Source: Vagococcus humatus
GTDB lineage: Bacteria; Bacillota; Bacilli; Lactobacillales; Vagococcaceae
DNA length: 64,000 nt
Direction: 5' to 3'
Assembly: GCF_003950325.1 (NCBI RefSeq)
Contig: NZ_PXZH01000007.1
Location: 1-64,000, forward strand
The notes below the pieces were generated by a model. It was not told the DNA's origin. It did not search any database and worked only from the letters and a program-made list of their open reading frames with translations. A program made the translations under genes and the position numbers. Positions 19,786 through 31,950 of the stretch are shown here, one piece after another (positions within the stretch are counted from its first letter, which is position 1; every line of letters begins with the position of its first letter).

Positions 19786-21135
19786 ATGCCAAATATTGAA
19801 TATATTTGGAAAGAATTAGAGGATAGCTACCGGAAAGTTTTAACCACTCCTAGTTTTAATGCCTGGATTGAACAAGCTAGCCCCATTAGTTTAGTCAATA
19901 ATCAACTCACAATTGAAGTTCCTTCCACTTTACATAAAGAGTATTGGGAAAAAAATTTATCGACTAAAATTGTAGAAACAGGATTTAAACTAACTGGACA
20001 AGAGATCACTCCAATTTTTATCATTCAAAATGAGATACCTGATGAAAAATCGCTTAAAAAAACAAATAAAAAAAATCCATTAGAAGAACTATCTGCTATG
20101 GAAAACAGCCGCAAAGCTTTACTAAATCCTAAATATACCTTTGATACTTTTGTTATTGGGAAAGGGAACCAAATGGCTCATGCAGCAGCGTTGGTAGTAG
20201 CTGAAGACCCCGGTTCAACTTACAATCCATTATTCTTTTACGGAGGGGTTGGCCTTGGTAAAACTCATTTAATGCATGCTATTGGTCATCAGATGCTGCT
20301 TAATAATCCTAATGCCAAAGTAAAATATGTTAGTAGTGAAACGTTTGCCAATGACTTTATTAATTCTATTCAAAACAGAACTTCTGAAGCCTTTAGACAA
20401 GAATATCGCAATGTTGATTTACTGCTAGTGGATGACATTCAATTTTTTGCAGATAAAGAGGGGACACAAGAAGAGTTTTTCCATACCTTCAATGCCTTGT
20501 ATAATGACGGAAGGCAAATTGTTTTAACAAGTGATCGTCTACCTAATGAAATTCCTAAGTTACAAGAACGACTCATTTCAAGATTTGCTTGGGGACTATC
20601 CGTAGATATTACTCCCCCAGATTTAGAAACTAGAATTGCGATTTTAAGAAATAAAGCAGATGCTGAACGACTAGAAATTCCAGATGATACCCTTAGTTAC
20701 ATAGCCGGTCAAATTGATTCTAATATTCGTGAATTAGAAGGGGCCTTGGTTAGAGTTCAAGCTTATGCTACTATGAATGGTCAAGACATCACCACTAGTC
20801 TAGCAGCGGATTCGCTAAAAACATTACGACCAACTGAAGAAAAAAAGGAATTATCTATTTTAAAAATTCAAGAAACAGTCTGCAATTATTACCATTTGCA
20901 GCTAAAAGATTTAAAAGGAAAAAAACGAGTGAAAAGTATTGTAGTTCCTAGACAAATTGCGATGTTTTTATCTAGAGAATTAACAGACAACTCTCTTCCT
21001 AAAATTGGCGCTGAGTTTGGTGGTAAAGATCACACCACAGTTATTCACTCCCATGAAAAAATTCAACAACTTTTAGAAACAGATATAGTGCTTCAAAAAG
21101 AAGTAACTGAACTTAAACAAATACTTTTTAACTAA
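19786..21135 (+). CDS. dnaA: Chromosomal replication initiator DnaA
   Basis: AAA+ initiator that binds DnaA boxes and unwinds oriC, 449 residues. Domain I (about 1-80) carries the helicase and regulator contacts, and a short linker follows. The AAA+ core has Walker A GGVGLGKT (Lys159) and Walker [11 protein letters not shown]. Domain IV has the DNA-binding signature [15 protein letters not shown] (about 410-424). GGAGG lies ten bases upstream of the ATG. It is flanked on both sides by DnaA-box clusters. Confidence 0.99.
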   Translation: MPNIEYIWKELEDSYRKVLTTPSFNAWIEQASPISLVNNQLTIEVPSTLHKEYWEKNLSTKIVETGFKLTGQEITPIFIIQNEIPDEKSLKKTNKKNPLEELSAMENSRKALLNPKYTFDTFVIGKGNQMAHAAALVVAEDPGSTYNPLFFYGGVGLGKTHLMHAIGHQMLLNNPNAKVKYVSSETFANDFINSIQNRTSEAFRQEYRNVDLLLVDDIQFFADKEGTQEEFFHTFNALYNDGRQIVLTSDRLPNEIPKLQERLISRFAWGLSVDITPPDLETRIAILRNKADAERLEIPDDTLSYIAGQIDSNIRELEGALVRVQAYATMNGQDITTSLAADSLKTLRPTEEKKELSILKIQETVCNYYHLQLKDLKGKKRVKSIVVPRQIAMFLSRELTDNSLPKIGAEFGGKDHTTVIHSHEKIQQLLETDIVLQKEVTELKQILFN

Positions 21136-21177
21136 TGACAAAGGTCCTTGTGGAAAAGTATTAAAACAACCTATGAG

Positions 21178-21295
21178 TTATCCACAAGTTATACACAGGT
21201 GGGTAACTTTATTATTTCTATGTTAGCTAGTGTTTTCCACACAGTTAACAGCCCCTACTACTACTATTATTTATATTAATAATATATATATATAG
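21178..21295. other. oriC: oriC, unwinding region between dnaA and dnaN
   Basis: Two closely spaced DnaA boxes, TTATCCACA (21178-21186) and TTATACACA (21189-21197), are followed by TTTTCCACA (21233-21241). Next are a short C-rich patch and a run of CTA triplets (21255-21266, the complement of the TAG DnaA-trio), then an A/T-only stretch to about 21292. This is the box, trio and unwinding-element order described for B. subtilis oriC. Melting probably starts in the A/T stretch; that is inference from layout. Confidence 0.88.
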
Positions 21296-21313
21296 ACAAG
21301 AAAGGATATCCTT

Positions 21314-22444
21314 ATGAAATTTACTATTAACCGAAATGCATTTTTAGAAGAATTATCAATTGTTCAACGAGCTATCTCTAGCAAAACGACTATTCCTATT
21401 TTGACTGGTGTTAAATTAGTTTTAACGTCTGAAGGATTACACTTAACAGGAAGTAACGCAGATATCTCAATTGAATCTTATTTACCAGTAAGCACAGAAA
21501 AAGCCAATCTTCAAATTGAAGAAGAGGGAGCGATTGTTTTACAATCTCGTTTTTTTGGGGAAATCATTCGTAAATTACCAGAAACCACCTTTACCTTAGA
21601 AGTTATGTCACAAAATCAAGTAAAAATTACTTCAGGTCCTGCTGAATTCTTAGTAAAAGGGATTGATGCAGATAATTATCCCCATTTACCTGTTGTTGAA
21701 GCGACGAATCAATTAAAAATTCCTATTAACGTGTTGAAAAGTATTATTAGTGAAACATCTTTTGCAGTATCCCTACATGAAAGTCGTCCTATTTTAACAG
21801 GGGTTCATTTTGTATTTTCTAATAATGAACTATTGGCAGTTGCTACAGACAGTCACCGACTTAGCCAAAGAATTATTGGCGTGATGAATAGCGAAGAAGA
21901 TTTTGACATTATCATTCCTGGTAAAAGTTTATTAGAATTATCTCGTTCCTTTAAGGAAAATGAAGAGATGGTAGAAATTAGTATTATGGAAAATCAAGTT
22001 TTATTTAAAACACCTAGCATGTCTTTTTATTCCCGCTTACTAGAAGGAAAATATCCAGATACAAACCGGTTAATTCCAACTAGCTTTAATACACGGATTG
22101 AATTTAATGTCCCAACCTTTTTAGCAGCTATTGAGCGAGCTTCTTTATTGTCCCATGAAGGTCGAAATAATATTGTTAAATTAAGAATTGACGAAAATGA
22201 AGTGATGATTCACAGTAACTCTCCAGAAATTGGTAATGTTCAAGAAGAGTTAGACTATAAATCTGTTTCAGGAAATCCTTTAGAGATCGCATTTAATCCT
22301 GACTACATGAAGGATGCACTAAAAGCTTTTGGCAATATTGAAATAGCTCTTAATTTTATTGAACCATTAAGACCATTTACAATTGTTCCGATTGATAGTG
22401 ATGAGCAATTTATTCAATTAATTACTCCAGTTAGAACCAATTAA
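21314..22444 (+). CDS. dnaN: DNA polymerase III beta sliding clamp
   Basis: Processivity clamp, a ring-shaped dimer with three similar domains per 376-residue chain. The N-terminus MKFTINRNAFLEEL and the C-terminal PVRTN tail are typical of Gram-positive clamps. AAAGGA lies eight bases before the ATG. It follows the unwinding region of oriC, is probably co-transcribed with dnaA, and is closed by a strong terminator. Confidence 0.98.
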   Translation: MKFTINRNAFLEELSIVQRAISSKTTIPILTGVKLVLTSEGLHLTGSNADISIESYLPVSTEKANLQIEEEGAIVLQSRFFGEIIRKLPETTFTLEVMSQNQVKITSGPAEFLVKGIDADNYPHLPVVEATNQLKIPINVLKSIISETSFAVSLHESRPILTGVHFVFSNNELLAVATDSHRLSQRIIGVMNSEEDFDIIIPGKSLLELSRSFKENEEMVEISIMENQVLFKTPSMSFYSRLLEGKYPDTNRLIPTSFNTRIEFNVPTFLAAIERASLLSHEGRNNIVKLRIDENEVMIHSNSPEIGNVQEELDYKSVSGNPLEIAFNPDYMKDALKAFGNIEIALNFIEPLRPFTIVPIDSDEQFIQLITPVRTN

Positions 22445-22456
22445 TTAGCCTATTTG

Positions 22457-22494
22457 AAAGCAAGGAATGAAAATTTTCATTCCTTGCTTTTTTT
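22457..22494. terminator. Terminator after dnaN
   Basis: A perfect 34-base palindrome (17-base arms, AAAGCAAGGAATGAAAA and its complement) followed by further T residues. It separates dnaA-dnaN from the yaaA-recF-gyr unit. Confidence 0.85.
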
Positions 22495-22598
22495 ATATTA
22501 AGGGAAAATAAGCCCTTTTTGAGCTTTTTATGAACAAAGGGATAAAAACTATCTATTTTATGCCAAACTGCTTAAAAGTCGAAAATAAATAGGTATAT

Positions 22599-22627
22599 TT
22601 GTTTTTTAGGGTAAAAAAGAGTATAAT
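22599..22627 (+). promoter_or_regulatory. Promoter of yaaA-recF-gyrB-gyrA
   Basis: TTGTTT (22599-22604), 17-base spacer, perfect TATAAT (22622-22627), about 33 bases upstream of the yaaA start. Confidence 0.75.
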
Positions 22628-22660
22628 TAAAGTAATATTTGGGGATAAGAAGGTGATGAA

Positions 22661-22901
22661 TTGAAACAAAAATTTTACATTGAAACAGAGTACATCACGT
22701 TAGGCCAATTTTTAAAAGAAATTAATATCATTTCAAGTGGTGGTATGGCTAAATTTTATTTGTCAGAGCACTCGGTTTTTGTGGATAATGAGTTAGAAAA
22801 CCGTCGCGGTAGAAAATTATATCCTGGCATGATGATAGAGATACCTGAAATGGGTACTTTTTTTATGGATAAAAGTGAGGGAGAGCCAGGAGATTTAACC
22901 G

Positions 22902-22915
<14 letters not shown>
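22661..22915 (+). CDS. yaaA: S4-domain RNA-binding protein YaaA
   Basis: 84-residue protein of the S4-domain family always found between dnaN and recF in Firmicutes. The S4 fold is seen in LGQFLKEINIISSGGMAKFYLSEHSVFVDN followed by RRGRKLYPG. It resembles the YbcJ/YaaA group linked to ribosome assembly; the role in this host is unknown. TTG start with AAGGTGAT close upstream. The acidic tail (GEPGDLTDETE) is read within the overlap with recF. Confidence 0.9.
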
Positions 22916-25974
<3,059 letters not shown>

Positions 25975-26009
25975 TTATTCTTTAAAAAGAGAGTAGGGAC
26001 AAAACATTC

Positions 26010-28493
26010 ATGGAAGATAAAAGAGAAAATATTCAAGACGTCAAATTGACAAGTGAGATGAAAGAATCATTTATTGATTATGCGATGAGTGTTATCGTTT
26101 CTCGGGCATTACCAGATGTTCGTGATGGGTTAAAACCAGTTCATCGTCGTATTTTATACGGCATGCACGAATTAGGGGTAACGCCAGATAAACCTCATAA
26201 AAAATCAGCCCGTATTGTTGGGGATGTAATGGGTAAATACCATCCCCACGGAGACAGTGCTATTTATGAATCAATGGTACGGATGGCTCAACCCTTTAGT
26301 TACCGTAATATGTTAGTTGATGGACATGGTAACTTTGGTTCTGTTGATGGTGACGGAGCTGCGGCTATGCGTTATACAGAAGCAAGAATGAGTAAAATCG
26401 CACTAGAGATGCTAAGAGATATTAATAAAAATACAGTAGATTTTACTTCTAACTATGATGATACGGAAAAAGAACCAGCTGTTTTACCTGCTCGTTTTCC
26501 TAACTTATTAGTAAATGGGACAACAGGCATTGCGGTTGGGATGGCAACCAATATTCCTCCTCACAATTTAAGTGAAGTAGTGGATGCTATTTATGTCTTA
26601 ATGGATAATCCTGAAGCTACCACAATGGATTTAATGGAAGTCCTACCAGGACCAGACTTTCCAACAGGTGGTTTGGTTATGGGAAAATCAGGCATTCGTA
26701 AAGCTTATGATACTGGTAAAGGAACTATAACCATTCGTGCTCGGGTTGAAATTGAAGAAATGGCTAACGGAAAAGAACGAATCATTGTGACTGAGTTACC
26801 TTATATGGTTAACAAAGCTAGATTGATTGAGAGAATTTCTGATTTGCACCGAGATAAACGAATAGAAGGTATTACAGATTTAAGAGATGAGTCTTCTAGA
26901 GAAGGTATGCGAATTGTGATTGAAGTGAGACGAGATACAAGTGCTTCAGTTGTATTAAACAATTTGTATAAATTAACTGCTCTTCAAAGTTCATTTGGTT
27001 TCAACATGTTAGCAATTGTTAACGGAGAACCTAAAGTATTAACACTTAAACAAATGCTAGAACACTACATTGCTCACCAAGAAGAAGTGATTCGCCGCAG
27101 AACAGAATTTGATAAACAAAAGGCTGAAGCTAGAGCCCATATTCTAGAAGGGTTGCGGATTGCTTTAGACCACATTGATGCTATTATTCATTTAATTCGT
27201 AGTTCTGAATCAGATGATGTGGCTAAAAAAGGCTTAATGGAGCAATTTGAATTATCAGAAAGACAAGCGCAAGCTATTTTAGATATGCGTTTACGCCGAT
27301 TAACTGGCTTAGAAAGAGAAAAAATTGAAAAAGAATATCAAGATTTATTAGCATTGATTGCTGATTTAACTGATATTTTAGCTAATCATGAACGAGTGCT
27401 GCATATTATTCGAACTGAATTAGATGAAGTTCGTAAGAAATTTGCCGATCCTAGAAGAACAGAATTATTGGTTGGGGAAGTTTTAAGTCTTGAAGATGAA
27501 GATTTAATTGAAGAAGAAGATATTGTTATTACCTTAACTCATAATGGTTATATTAAACGGATGCCAAGTACAGAGTTTAGAACTCAAAAACGTGGTGGAC
27601 GTGGTATTCAAGGAATGGGAGTTCATGATGATGACTTTGTCGAAACACTTGTTTCTTGTTCAACTCATGATGCACTACTATTCTTTACTAACAATGGTAA
27701 GGTTTACCGAGCAAAAGGGTATGAAATCCCTGAGTACGGCCGAACTGCAAAAGGAATCCCAATTATTAACTTATTAGGGATTGACTCATCGGAAAAAGTT
27801 CAAGCTATTATTAATGTTGAAGAACAAGCAGAAACTGGTCATTATTTATTCTTTACAACCCGTCAAGGTACTGTAAAACGAACAGATGTAACAGAATTTG
27901 CTAACATTCGGAGCAATGGGTTGATTGCGATTGGTTTAAGAGAGCAGGATGAGCTAATTAATGTGACTATTACTGATGGAACTAAAAACATTATTATTGG
28001 AACTCATCAAGGTTATTCTGTGACCTTTAAAGAAACAGATGTCAGAAGCATGGGAAGAACAGCTACAGGGGTTAGAGGTGTTCGCTTACGCGAAGATGAC
28101 TATGTGGTTGGTATGGATGTGTTAGAGCCAAACACAGAAGTTTTTGTTATAACTGAAAAAGGTTATGGAAAACGGACTAGCTGGGAAGAGTATCCAGTTA
28201 AAGGTCGTGGTGGTAAAGGGATTAAAACAGCTCAAATAACCGATAAAAATGGACCATTAATTGGATTAACTACAGTAACAGGAGAAGAAGATATTTTAGT
28301 CATTACTGATGGTGGTATTATGATTCGCTTTGATATTGCTTCTGTTTCCCAAGTTGGTAGAGCGACACAAGGGGTTAAACTCATTCGTTTAGAAACTAAC
28401 GCTACTGTAGCCACAATGGCAAAAGTAGAATCAGATGATGATTTAGAAGAAGACTTCGATGAGGTAACTGAATCAAACTCTACAGAAGAATAA
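26010..28493 (+). CDS. gyrA: DNA gyrase subunit A
   Basis: DNA-cleaving subunit of gyrase, 827 residues. The winged-helix and tower region includes the quinolone-determining [10 protein letters not shown] with Ser83 and Glu87 (unmutated, quinolone-susceptible type), and the catalytic Tyr122 in RYTEARMS. The C-terminal pinwheel contains the GyrA box QKRGGRG(I)QG. The tail is acidic. It lies 35 bases after gyrB and is followed by a terminator. Confidence 0.98.
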   Translation: MEDKRENIQDVKLTSEMKESFIDYAMSVIVSRALPDVRDGLKPVHRRILYGMHELGVTPDKPHKKSARIVGDVMGKYHPHGDSAIYESMVRMAQPFSYRNMLVDGHGNFGSVDGDGAAAMRYTEARMSKIALEMLRDINKNTVDFTSNYDDTEKEPAVLPARFPNLLVNGTTGIAVGMATNIPPHNLSEVVDAIYVLMDNPEATTMDLMEVLPGPDFPTGGLVMGKSGIRKAYDTGKGTITIRARVEIEEMANGKERIIVTELPYMVNKARLIERISDLHRDKRIEGITDLRDESSREGMRIVIEVRRDTSASVVLNNLYKLTALQSSFGFNMLAIVNGEPKVLTLKQMLEHYIAHQEEVIRRRTEFDKQKAEARAHILEGLRIALDHIDAIIHLIRSSESDDVAKKGLMEQFELSERQAQAILDMRLRRLTGLEREKIEKEYQDLLALIADLTDILANHERVLHIIRTELDEVRKKFADPRRTELLVGEVLSLEDEDLIEEEDIVITLTHNGYIKRMPSTEFRTQKRGGRGIQGMGVHDDDFVETLVSCSTHDALLFFTNNGKVYRAKGYEIPEYGRTAKGIPIINLLGIDSSEKVQAIINVEEQAETGHYLFFTTRQGTVKRTDVTEFANIRSNGLIAIGLREQDELINVTITDGTKNIIIGTHQGYSVTFKETDVRSMGRTATGVRGVRLREDDYVVGMDVLEPNTEVFVITEKGYGKRTSWEEYPVKGRGGKGIKTAQITDKNGPLIGLTTVTGEEDILVITDGGIMIRFDIASVSQVGRATQGVKLIRLETNATVATMAKVESDDDLEEDFDEVTESNSTEE

Positions 28494-28503
28494 TTGCGTA
28501 TAG

Positions 28504-28545
28504 GAAAAAGCAGTGTGATTGATTGAATCAGTTCGCTGCTTTTTC
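28504..28545 (+). terminator. Terminator after gyrA
   Basis: GAAAAAGCAG pairs with CTGCTTTTTC around a 22-base insert that can itself form a short stem (TGATT with AATCA). The T run follows the stem. Confidence 0.8.
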
Positions 28546-28556
28546 AAATATAAACC

Positions 28557-28585
28557 TTGCTTTTTTGACAAAAAACTAGTATAGT
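28557..28585 (+). promoter_or_regulatory. Promoter of rpsF-ssb-rpsR
   Basis: TTGCTT (28557-28562), 17-base spacer, TATAGT (28580-28585). A TTGACA at 28565 lies inside the spacer but has no matching -10. The leader of about 80 bases has a GCTCTA/TAGAGC hairpin (28624-28646). S6:S18 autoregulatory leaders occur at this position in many bacteria, but the characteristic CCG bulge was not recognised. Confidence 0.6.
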
Positions 28586-28671
28586 ATTCAAATGTGAGTG
28601 AATCTTTTAGATTAACTCTCCTTGCTCTATACTAACTAGTTAGAGCCAAAGTCCATAAGGAGGTGAAGTCA

Positions 28672-28971
28672 ATGAGTCAAGTAACGAACTATGAAATTAC
28701 TTATATTATTCGTCCGAACATTGATGAAGAAGCAAAAACAGCATTAGTAGAACGTTTTGATAACATCATCAAAGACAATGGTGCTGAGATTTTAGAATCT
28801 AAAGATTGGGAAAAACGCCGTTTCGCATATGAAATCCAAGATTTCCGCGAAGGTATCTACCATATCGTAAAAGTTTCTTCTGAAAATGCTGAAGCAATCA
28901 ATGAATTTGATCGTTTAGCTAAAATCAATGATGACATTTTACGTCATATGATCATTAAAGAAGAAAACTAG
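28672..28971 (+). CDS. rpsF: 30S ribosomal protein S6
   Basis: 99-residue S6 ([11 protein letters not shown]..., [19 protein letters not shown]), which binds S18 on the small subunit platform. ATG 28672 was chosen because AAGGAGGTG lies eight bases before it; the frame is open further upstream. First gene of rpsF-ssb-rpsR; a parS site follows at once. Confidence 0.97.
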   Translation: MSQVTNYEITYIIRPNIDEEAKTALVERFDNIIKDNGAEILESKDWEKRRFAYEIQDFREGIYHIVKVSSENAEAINEFDRLAKINDDILRHMIIKEEN

Positions 28972-28973
28972 AG

Positions 28974-28989
28974 TGTTTCACGTGAAACA
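28974..28989. promoter_or_regulatory. parS site between rpsF and ssb
   Basis: Exact TGTTTCACGTGAAACA two bases after the rpsF stop, within the rpsF-ssb spacer. About 9 kb right of dnaA. Transcription of the operon passes through it. Confidence 0.95.
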
Positions 28990-29009
28990 TTTCGAAGGGA
29001 GATGAAGAA

Positions 29010-29513
29010 GTGATTAACAATGTTGTACTTGTAGGTCGACTTACCAAAGATCCTGATTTGCGTTATACACCGAATGGAGTTGCTGTTGTTACTTTTACAC
29101 TTGCTGTTAACCGTAACTTCACGAACCAAAGCGGTAATCGTGAGGCTGATTTTATTAATTGTGTTTTATGGAGGAAACCTGCTGAAGCATTAGCTAATTT
29201 CGCTCGTAAGGGTGCATTAATTGGTGTGGAAGGTCGTATTCAAACGCGTAATTATGAGAACCAGCAAGGTCAAAAAGTCTATGTGACTGAAGTTGTCTGT
29301 GAAAATTTCCAAATGTTAGAGTCTAAAACGGTTAGTGAACAACGCCGCCAAGAATCTGGTACTGGAAATATGAATCAACAGTTTAATCCATCGTCAAACC
29401 AATCTTCATCATCCTATCAGAATGATATGTCACAAGGAAATTTAGGCCGGGATACTAATCCATTTGGCGCTGGATCTCAAATTGATATATCAGATGATGA
29501 TTTACCATTCTAA
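29010..29513 (+). CDS. ssb: Single-stranded DNA-binding protein
   Basis: 167-residue SSB. The OB fold covers about 1-105 ([21 protein letters not shown]). A Gln/Ser/Asn-rich flexible linker follows, then the acidic partner-binding tip DDDLPF. GTG start with GGGAGA seven to ten bases upstream. Placed between the S6 and S18 genes as in most Firmicutes. Confidence 0.97.
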   Translation: MINNVVLVGRLTKDPDLRYTPNGVAVVTFTLAVNRNFTNQSGNREADFINCVLWRKPAEALANFARKGALIGVEGRIQTRNYENQQGQKVYVTEVVCENFQMLESKTVSEQRRQESGTGNMNQQFNPSSNQSSSSYQNDMSQGNLGRDTNPFGAGSQIDISDDDLPF

Positions 29514-29532
29514 AATCGAAGGAGGGATATGA

Positions 29533-29775
29533 ATGGCTCAACAAAGAAGAGGCGGAAGAAGACGTCGTAAAGTATGTTACTTCTGTGCTAACCATATCGA
29601 CCATGTTGATTACAAAGATGTTGACTTATTAAAAAATAAATTTGTATCAGAACGCGGTAAAATTTTACCACGTCGTGTAACAGGTACTTGTGCTAAACAT
29701 CAACGTACATTAACAATAGCAATTAAACGTGCTAGAATTATGGGATTATTACCTTTCGTAGCAGACGAACAATAA
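29533..29775 (+). CDS. rpsR: 30S ribosomal protein S18
   Basis: 80-residue basic protein with [11 protein letters not shown] (a CxxC) and the [12 protein letters not shown] core of S18. GGAGG lies upstream of the ATG. Last gene of the rpsF operon, followed by a terminator. In many related genomes gdpP comes next; here it does not. Confidence 0.97.
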   Translation: MAQQRRGGRRRRKVCYFCANHIDHVDYKDVDLLKNKFVSERGKILPRRVTGTCAKHQRTLTIAIKRARIMGLLPFVADEQ

Positions 29776-29781
29776 TAAATT

Positions 29782-29813
29782 AAAAAGGAGAGCCAAGGCT
29801 TCTCCTTTTTTTT
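29782..29813 (+). terminator. Terminator after rpsR
   Basis: AAAAAGGAGA, GCC, AA, GGC, TTCTCCTTTTT form a tight stem followed by T residues. Confidence 0.9.
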
Positions 29814-29823
29814 ATTTAAATAA

Positions 29824-29839
29824 TGTTTCACGTGAAACA
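29824..29839. promoter_or_regulatory. parS site before rplI, inside a 36-base perfect palindrome
   Basis: Exact TGTTTCACGTGAAACA. The flanks extend the perfect dyad to 36 bases (29814-29849; arms begin ATTTAAATAA). Only about 835 bases separate it from the previous parS. It sits between the rpsR terminator and the rplI promoter, in untranscribed or weakly transcribed DNA. Confidence 0.95.
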
Positions 29840-29858
29840 TTATTTAAATAAGGAAAAG

Positions 29859-29886
29859 TTGTAAAAAGGTGATTCTGTGATAAAAT
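29859..29886 (+). promoter_or_regulatory. Promoter of rplI-dnaB
   Basis: TTGTAA (29859-29864), 16-base spacer, TAAAAT (29881-29886), ten bases beyond the parS palindrome. ParB spreading from parS could therefore touch this promoter. Confidence 0.6.
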
Positions 29887-29930
29887 AATGAGTATGTTAA
29901 ATGAATTTTGTCGTGAAGGAGATGTCGCAA

Positions 29931-30383
29931 ATGAAAGTTATATTTATTAAAGACGTAAGAGGTCAAGGAAAACGCGGTGAAGTCAAAGAAGTATCTGATG
30001 GTTATGGTCAAAACTTTTTAATAAAAAAAGGCTTAGCTAAAGAAGCAACTGCTGCTAGTTTAAGTGAATTAAAAGGCCAAAAACAAGCAAAAGAAAAATT
30101 AGAAGCAGAAGTTAAAGCTGAATCTGAAAAGTTAAAAGAAATCATAGAACAAGAAAATTTTGAAGTAGTTATTAAAGCAAAAGCAGGAGAAGATGGTAGA
30201 TTATTTGGATCGATTCCTTCTAAACAAATTGCCCAAGCTTTAAAAAAACAACATGATATAAAAATAGATAAAAGAAAGATGGATTTACCTCAACCAATTC
30301 GTAGCTTAGGATATACAAAAGTAACGATTAAATTGCATACACAGGTTACAGCTGTTTTAAATGTACATGTTGTAGCAGAGTAA
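29931..30383 (+). CDS. rplI: 50S ribosomal protein L9
   Basis: 150-residue L9. The N-terminal domain has the signature [22 protein letters not shown], the long central helix (about 42-75) is Lys/Glu-rich, and the C-terminal rRNA-binding domain follows. ATG 29931 was chosen for GAAGGAG about ten bases upstream and for the typical [16 protein letters not shown] start. Confidence 0.96.
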   Translation: MKVIFIKDVRGQGKRGEVKEVSDGYGQNFLIKKGLAKEATAASLSELKGQKQAKEKLEAEVKAESEKLKEIIEQENFEVVIKAKAGEDGRLFGSIPSKQIAQALKKQHDIKIDKRKMDLPQPIRSLGYTKVTIKLHTQVTAVLNVHVVAE

Positions 30384-30422
30384 GGCTGAGGTTTATTTAT
30401 TTTTAGGCAGGAGAGAAGATGT

Positions 30423-31787
30423 ATGCAAGAAGGGCTTCAAGAAAGAATTCCTCCTCAGAACATAAGTGCGGAGCAAGCTGTTTTAGGAGCTATTTTTTTA
30501 GATGCTGATGCGATTATTGAAGCTATGGAATACGTTGATACAGAGGATTTTTATCGACGAGGGCATCAAATCATTTTTCAAGGCATGAAGTATCTTCATG
30601 ACCGAAATGAAGCAATTGACTTGATTACAGTCAAAGCGTATTTAGACTCTGTTAATAGTTTAGAAGATGTAGGTGGAATTTCTTATTTAACAGAATTAAC
30701 GATGTCCGTTCCTACTTCCGCTAATATTCATTATTATGCTAAAATAGTAGGGGAGAAATCCACGTTAAGACAATTAATCCAAACGGGAACAGATATTGTT
30801 TCTAAAGGATTTGCTCAAGGTGAAGAAGTAGATGTTATTTTAGATGAGGCTGAGAGAAGTATTTTAAGTGTCTCTGAAAAAAGAAATCGAAGCGGTTTTT
30901 TACCAATTGCAGATGTATTAAATACAGCGTTTACACAAATTGATCAACTTTCTCAACAAAAAAATCAAATTACTGGTTTACCAACAGGTTATCATGCCTT
31001 AGATAAAATGACTGCTGGTTTACAGCCAGAAGAATTAATTATTTTAGCCGCTCGTCCTGCGGTAGGTAAAACAGCTTTTGCTTTAAATATTGCTCAAAAT
31101 GTGGGAACTAAAACAGATAAAGCTGTGGCTATTTTCAGTTTGGAAATGGGAGCTGAATCACTAGTTAACCGGATGCTTTGTGCTGAAGGTACGATTGATG
31201 CTAGTCATTTAAAAACCGGTCAACTTTCTGAAGAAGAATGGGATAATTTAGTTATGGCTATGGGAAGTTTATCTAAAGCTAACATTTATATTGATGATAC
31301 CCCAGGGATCAAAGTTTCAGAAATTCGTGCAAAATGTCGTAAATTATCTCAAGAAAATAAAAATTTAGGCTTGATTTTAATTGACTATTTACAGTTAATT
31401 GAAGGAACTGGTCGTGAAAATCGTCAACAAGAAGTGTCTGAAATTTCTAGACAATTAAAAAAATTAGCTAAAGAATTAAAAGTTCCAGTGATAGCTTTAT
31501 CTCAGTTATCACGTGGTGTAGAACAAAGACAAGATAAACGACCTGTTTTAAGTGATATTCGAGAATCTGGTTCGATTGAACAAGATGCTGATATTGTTGC
31601 CTTTTTATATCGGGATGATTATTATGACCGAGAAAATGATGATGAGGACGAACAGGAGTCGTCTAGTAACAATATCATTGAAGTTATTATCGAAAAAAAT
31701 AGAAGTGGAGCAAGGGGAACAGTTGAGCTTCTTTTTGTTAAAGAATATAATAAGTTTTCTTCCCTAGCTCACCGAGATGAATTTTAA
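30423..31787 (+). CDS. dnaB: Replicative DNA helicase DnaB
   Basis: Hexameric 5'-3' helicase at the replication fork (called DnaC in B. subtilis), 454 residues. The N-terminal primase-interacting domain (about 10-110) is followed by a RecA-like motor with Walker A AARPAVGKTAFAL, motif H2 LILIDYLQLI and H3 with QLSRGVEQR. An acidic insert (about 402-418) precedes the last strand. It starts 39 bases after rplI, probably in one transcript. Confidence 0.97.
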   Translation: MQEGLQERIPPQNISAEQAVLGAIFLDADAIIEAMEYVDTEDFYRRGHQIIFQGMKYLHDRNEAIDLITVKAYLDSVNSLEDVGGISYLTELTMSVPTSANIHYYAKIVGEKSTLRQLIQTGTDIVSKGFAQGEEVDVILDEAERSILSVSEKRNRSGFLPIADVLNTAFTQIDQLSQQKNQITGLPTGYHALDKMTAGLQPEELIILAARPAVGKTAFALNIAQNVGTKTDKAVAIFSLEMGAESLVNRMLCAEGTIDASHLKTGQLSEEEWDNLVMAMGSLSKANIYIDDTPGIKVSEIRAKCRKLSQENKNLGLILIDYLQLIEGTGRENRQQEVSEISRQLKKLAKELKVPVIALSQLSRGVEQRQDKRPVLSDIRESGSIEQDADIVAFLYRDDYYDRENDDEDEQESSSNNIIEVIIEKNRSGARGTVELLFVKEYNKFSSLAHRDEF

Positions 31788-31821
31788 ATAATGTTCGTCA
31801 TTTAATGATTTATATGGAATA

Positions 31822-31870
31822 AACCAAAAAAATATACAGTAATTTCTGTGTTTTTTTTGGTTTTTTTTAA
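31822..31870 (+). terminator. Terminator after dnaB
   Basis: ACCAAAAAAATATACAG can pair with CTGTGTTTTTTTTGGT, with mostly A-T pairs, followed by eight T residues. Confidence 0.7.
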
Positions 31871-31887
31871 TAATGTTAGGAAATAAG

Positions 31888-31915
31888 TTGATTTTCTATA
31901 AGTGTGTGGTAAAAT
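31888..31915 (+). promoter_or_regulatory. purA promoter
   Basis: TTGATT (31888-31893), 16-base spacer, TAAAAT (31910-31915). Confidence 0.65.
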
Positions 31916-31950
31916 ATGTCGGTAATAAAAAAATAAAAGAGGTGTGTTTT

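Noticed and set aside
28561-28590. TTGACA at 28565 as the -35 of the rpsF promoter
   Set aside because: No acceptable -10 stands 16-18 bases downstream; TTGCTT at 28557 pairs correctly with TATAGT.
31789-31806. Possible PurR box upstream of purA (CGAACATTA on the minus strand)
   Set aside because: Only one copy was found, on the far side of the dnaB terminator and about 100 bases from the purA promoter; PurBoxes normally occur as a close inverted pair.
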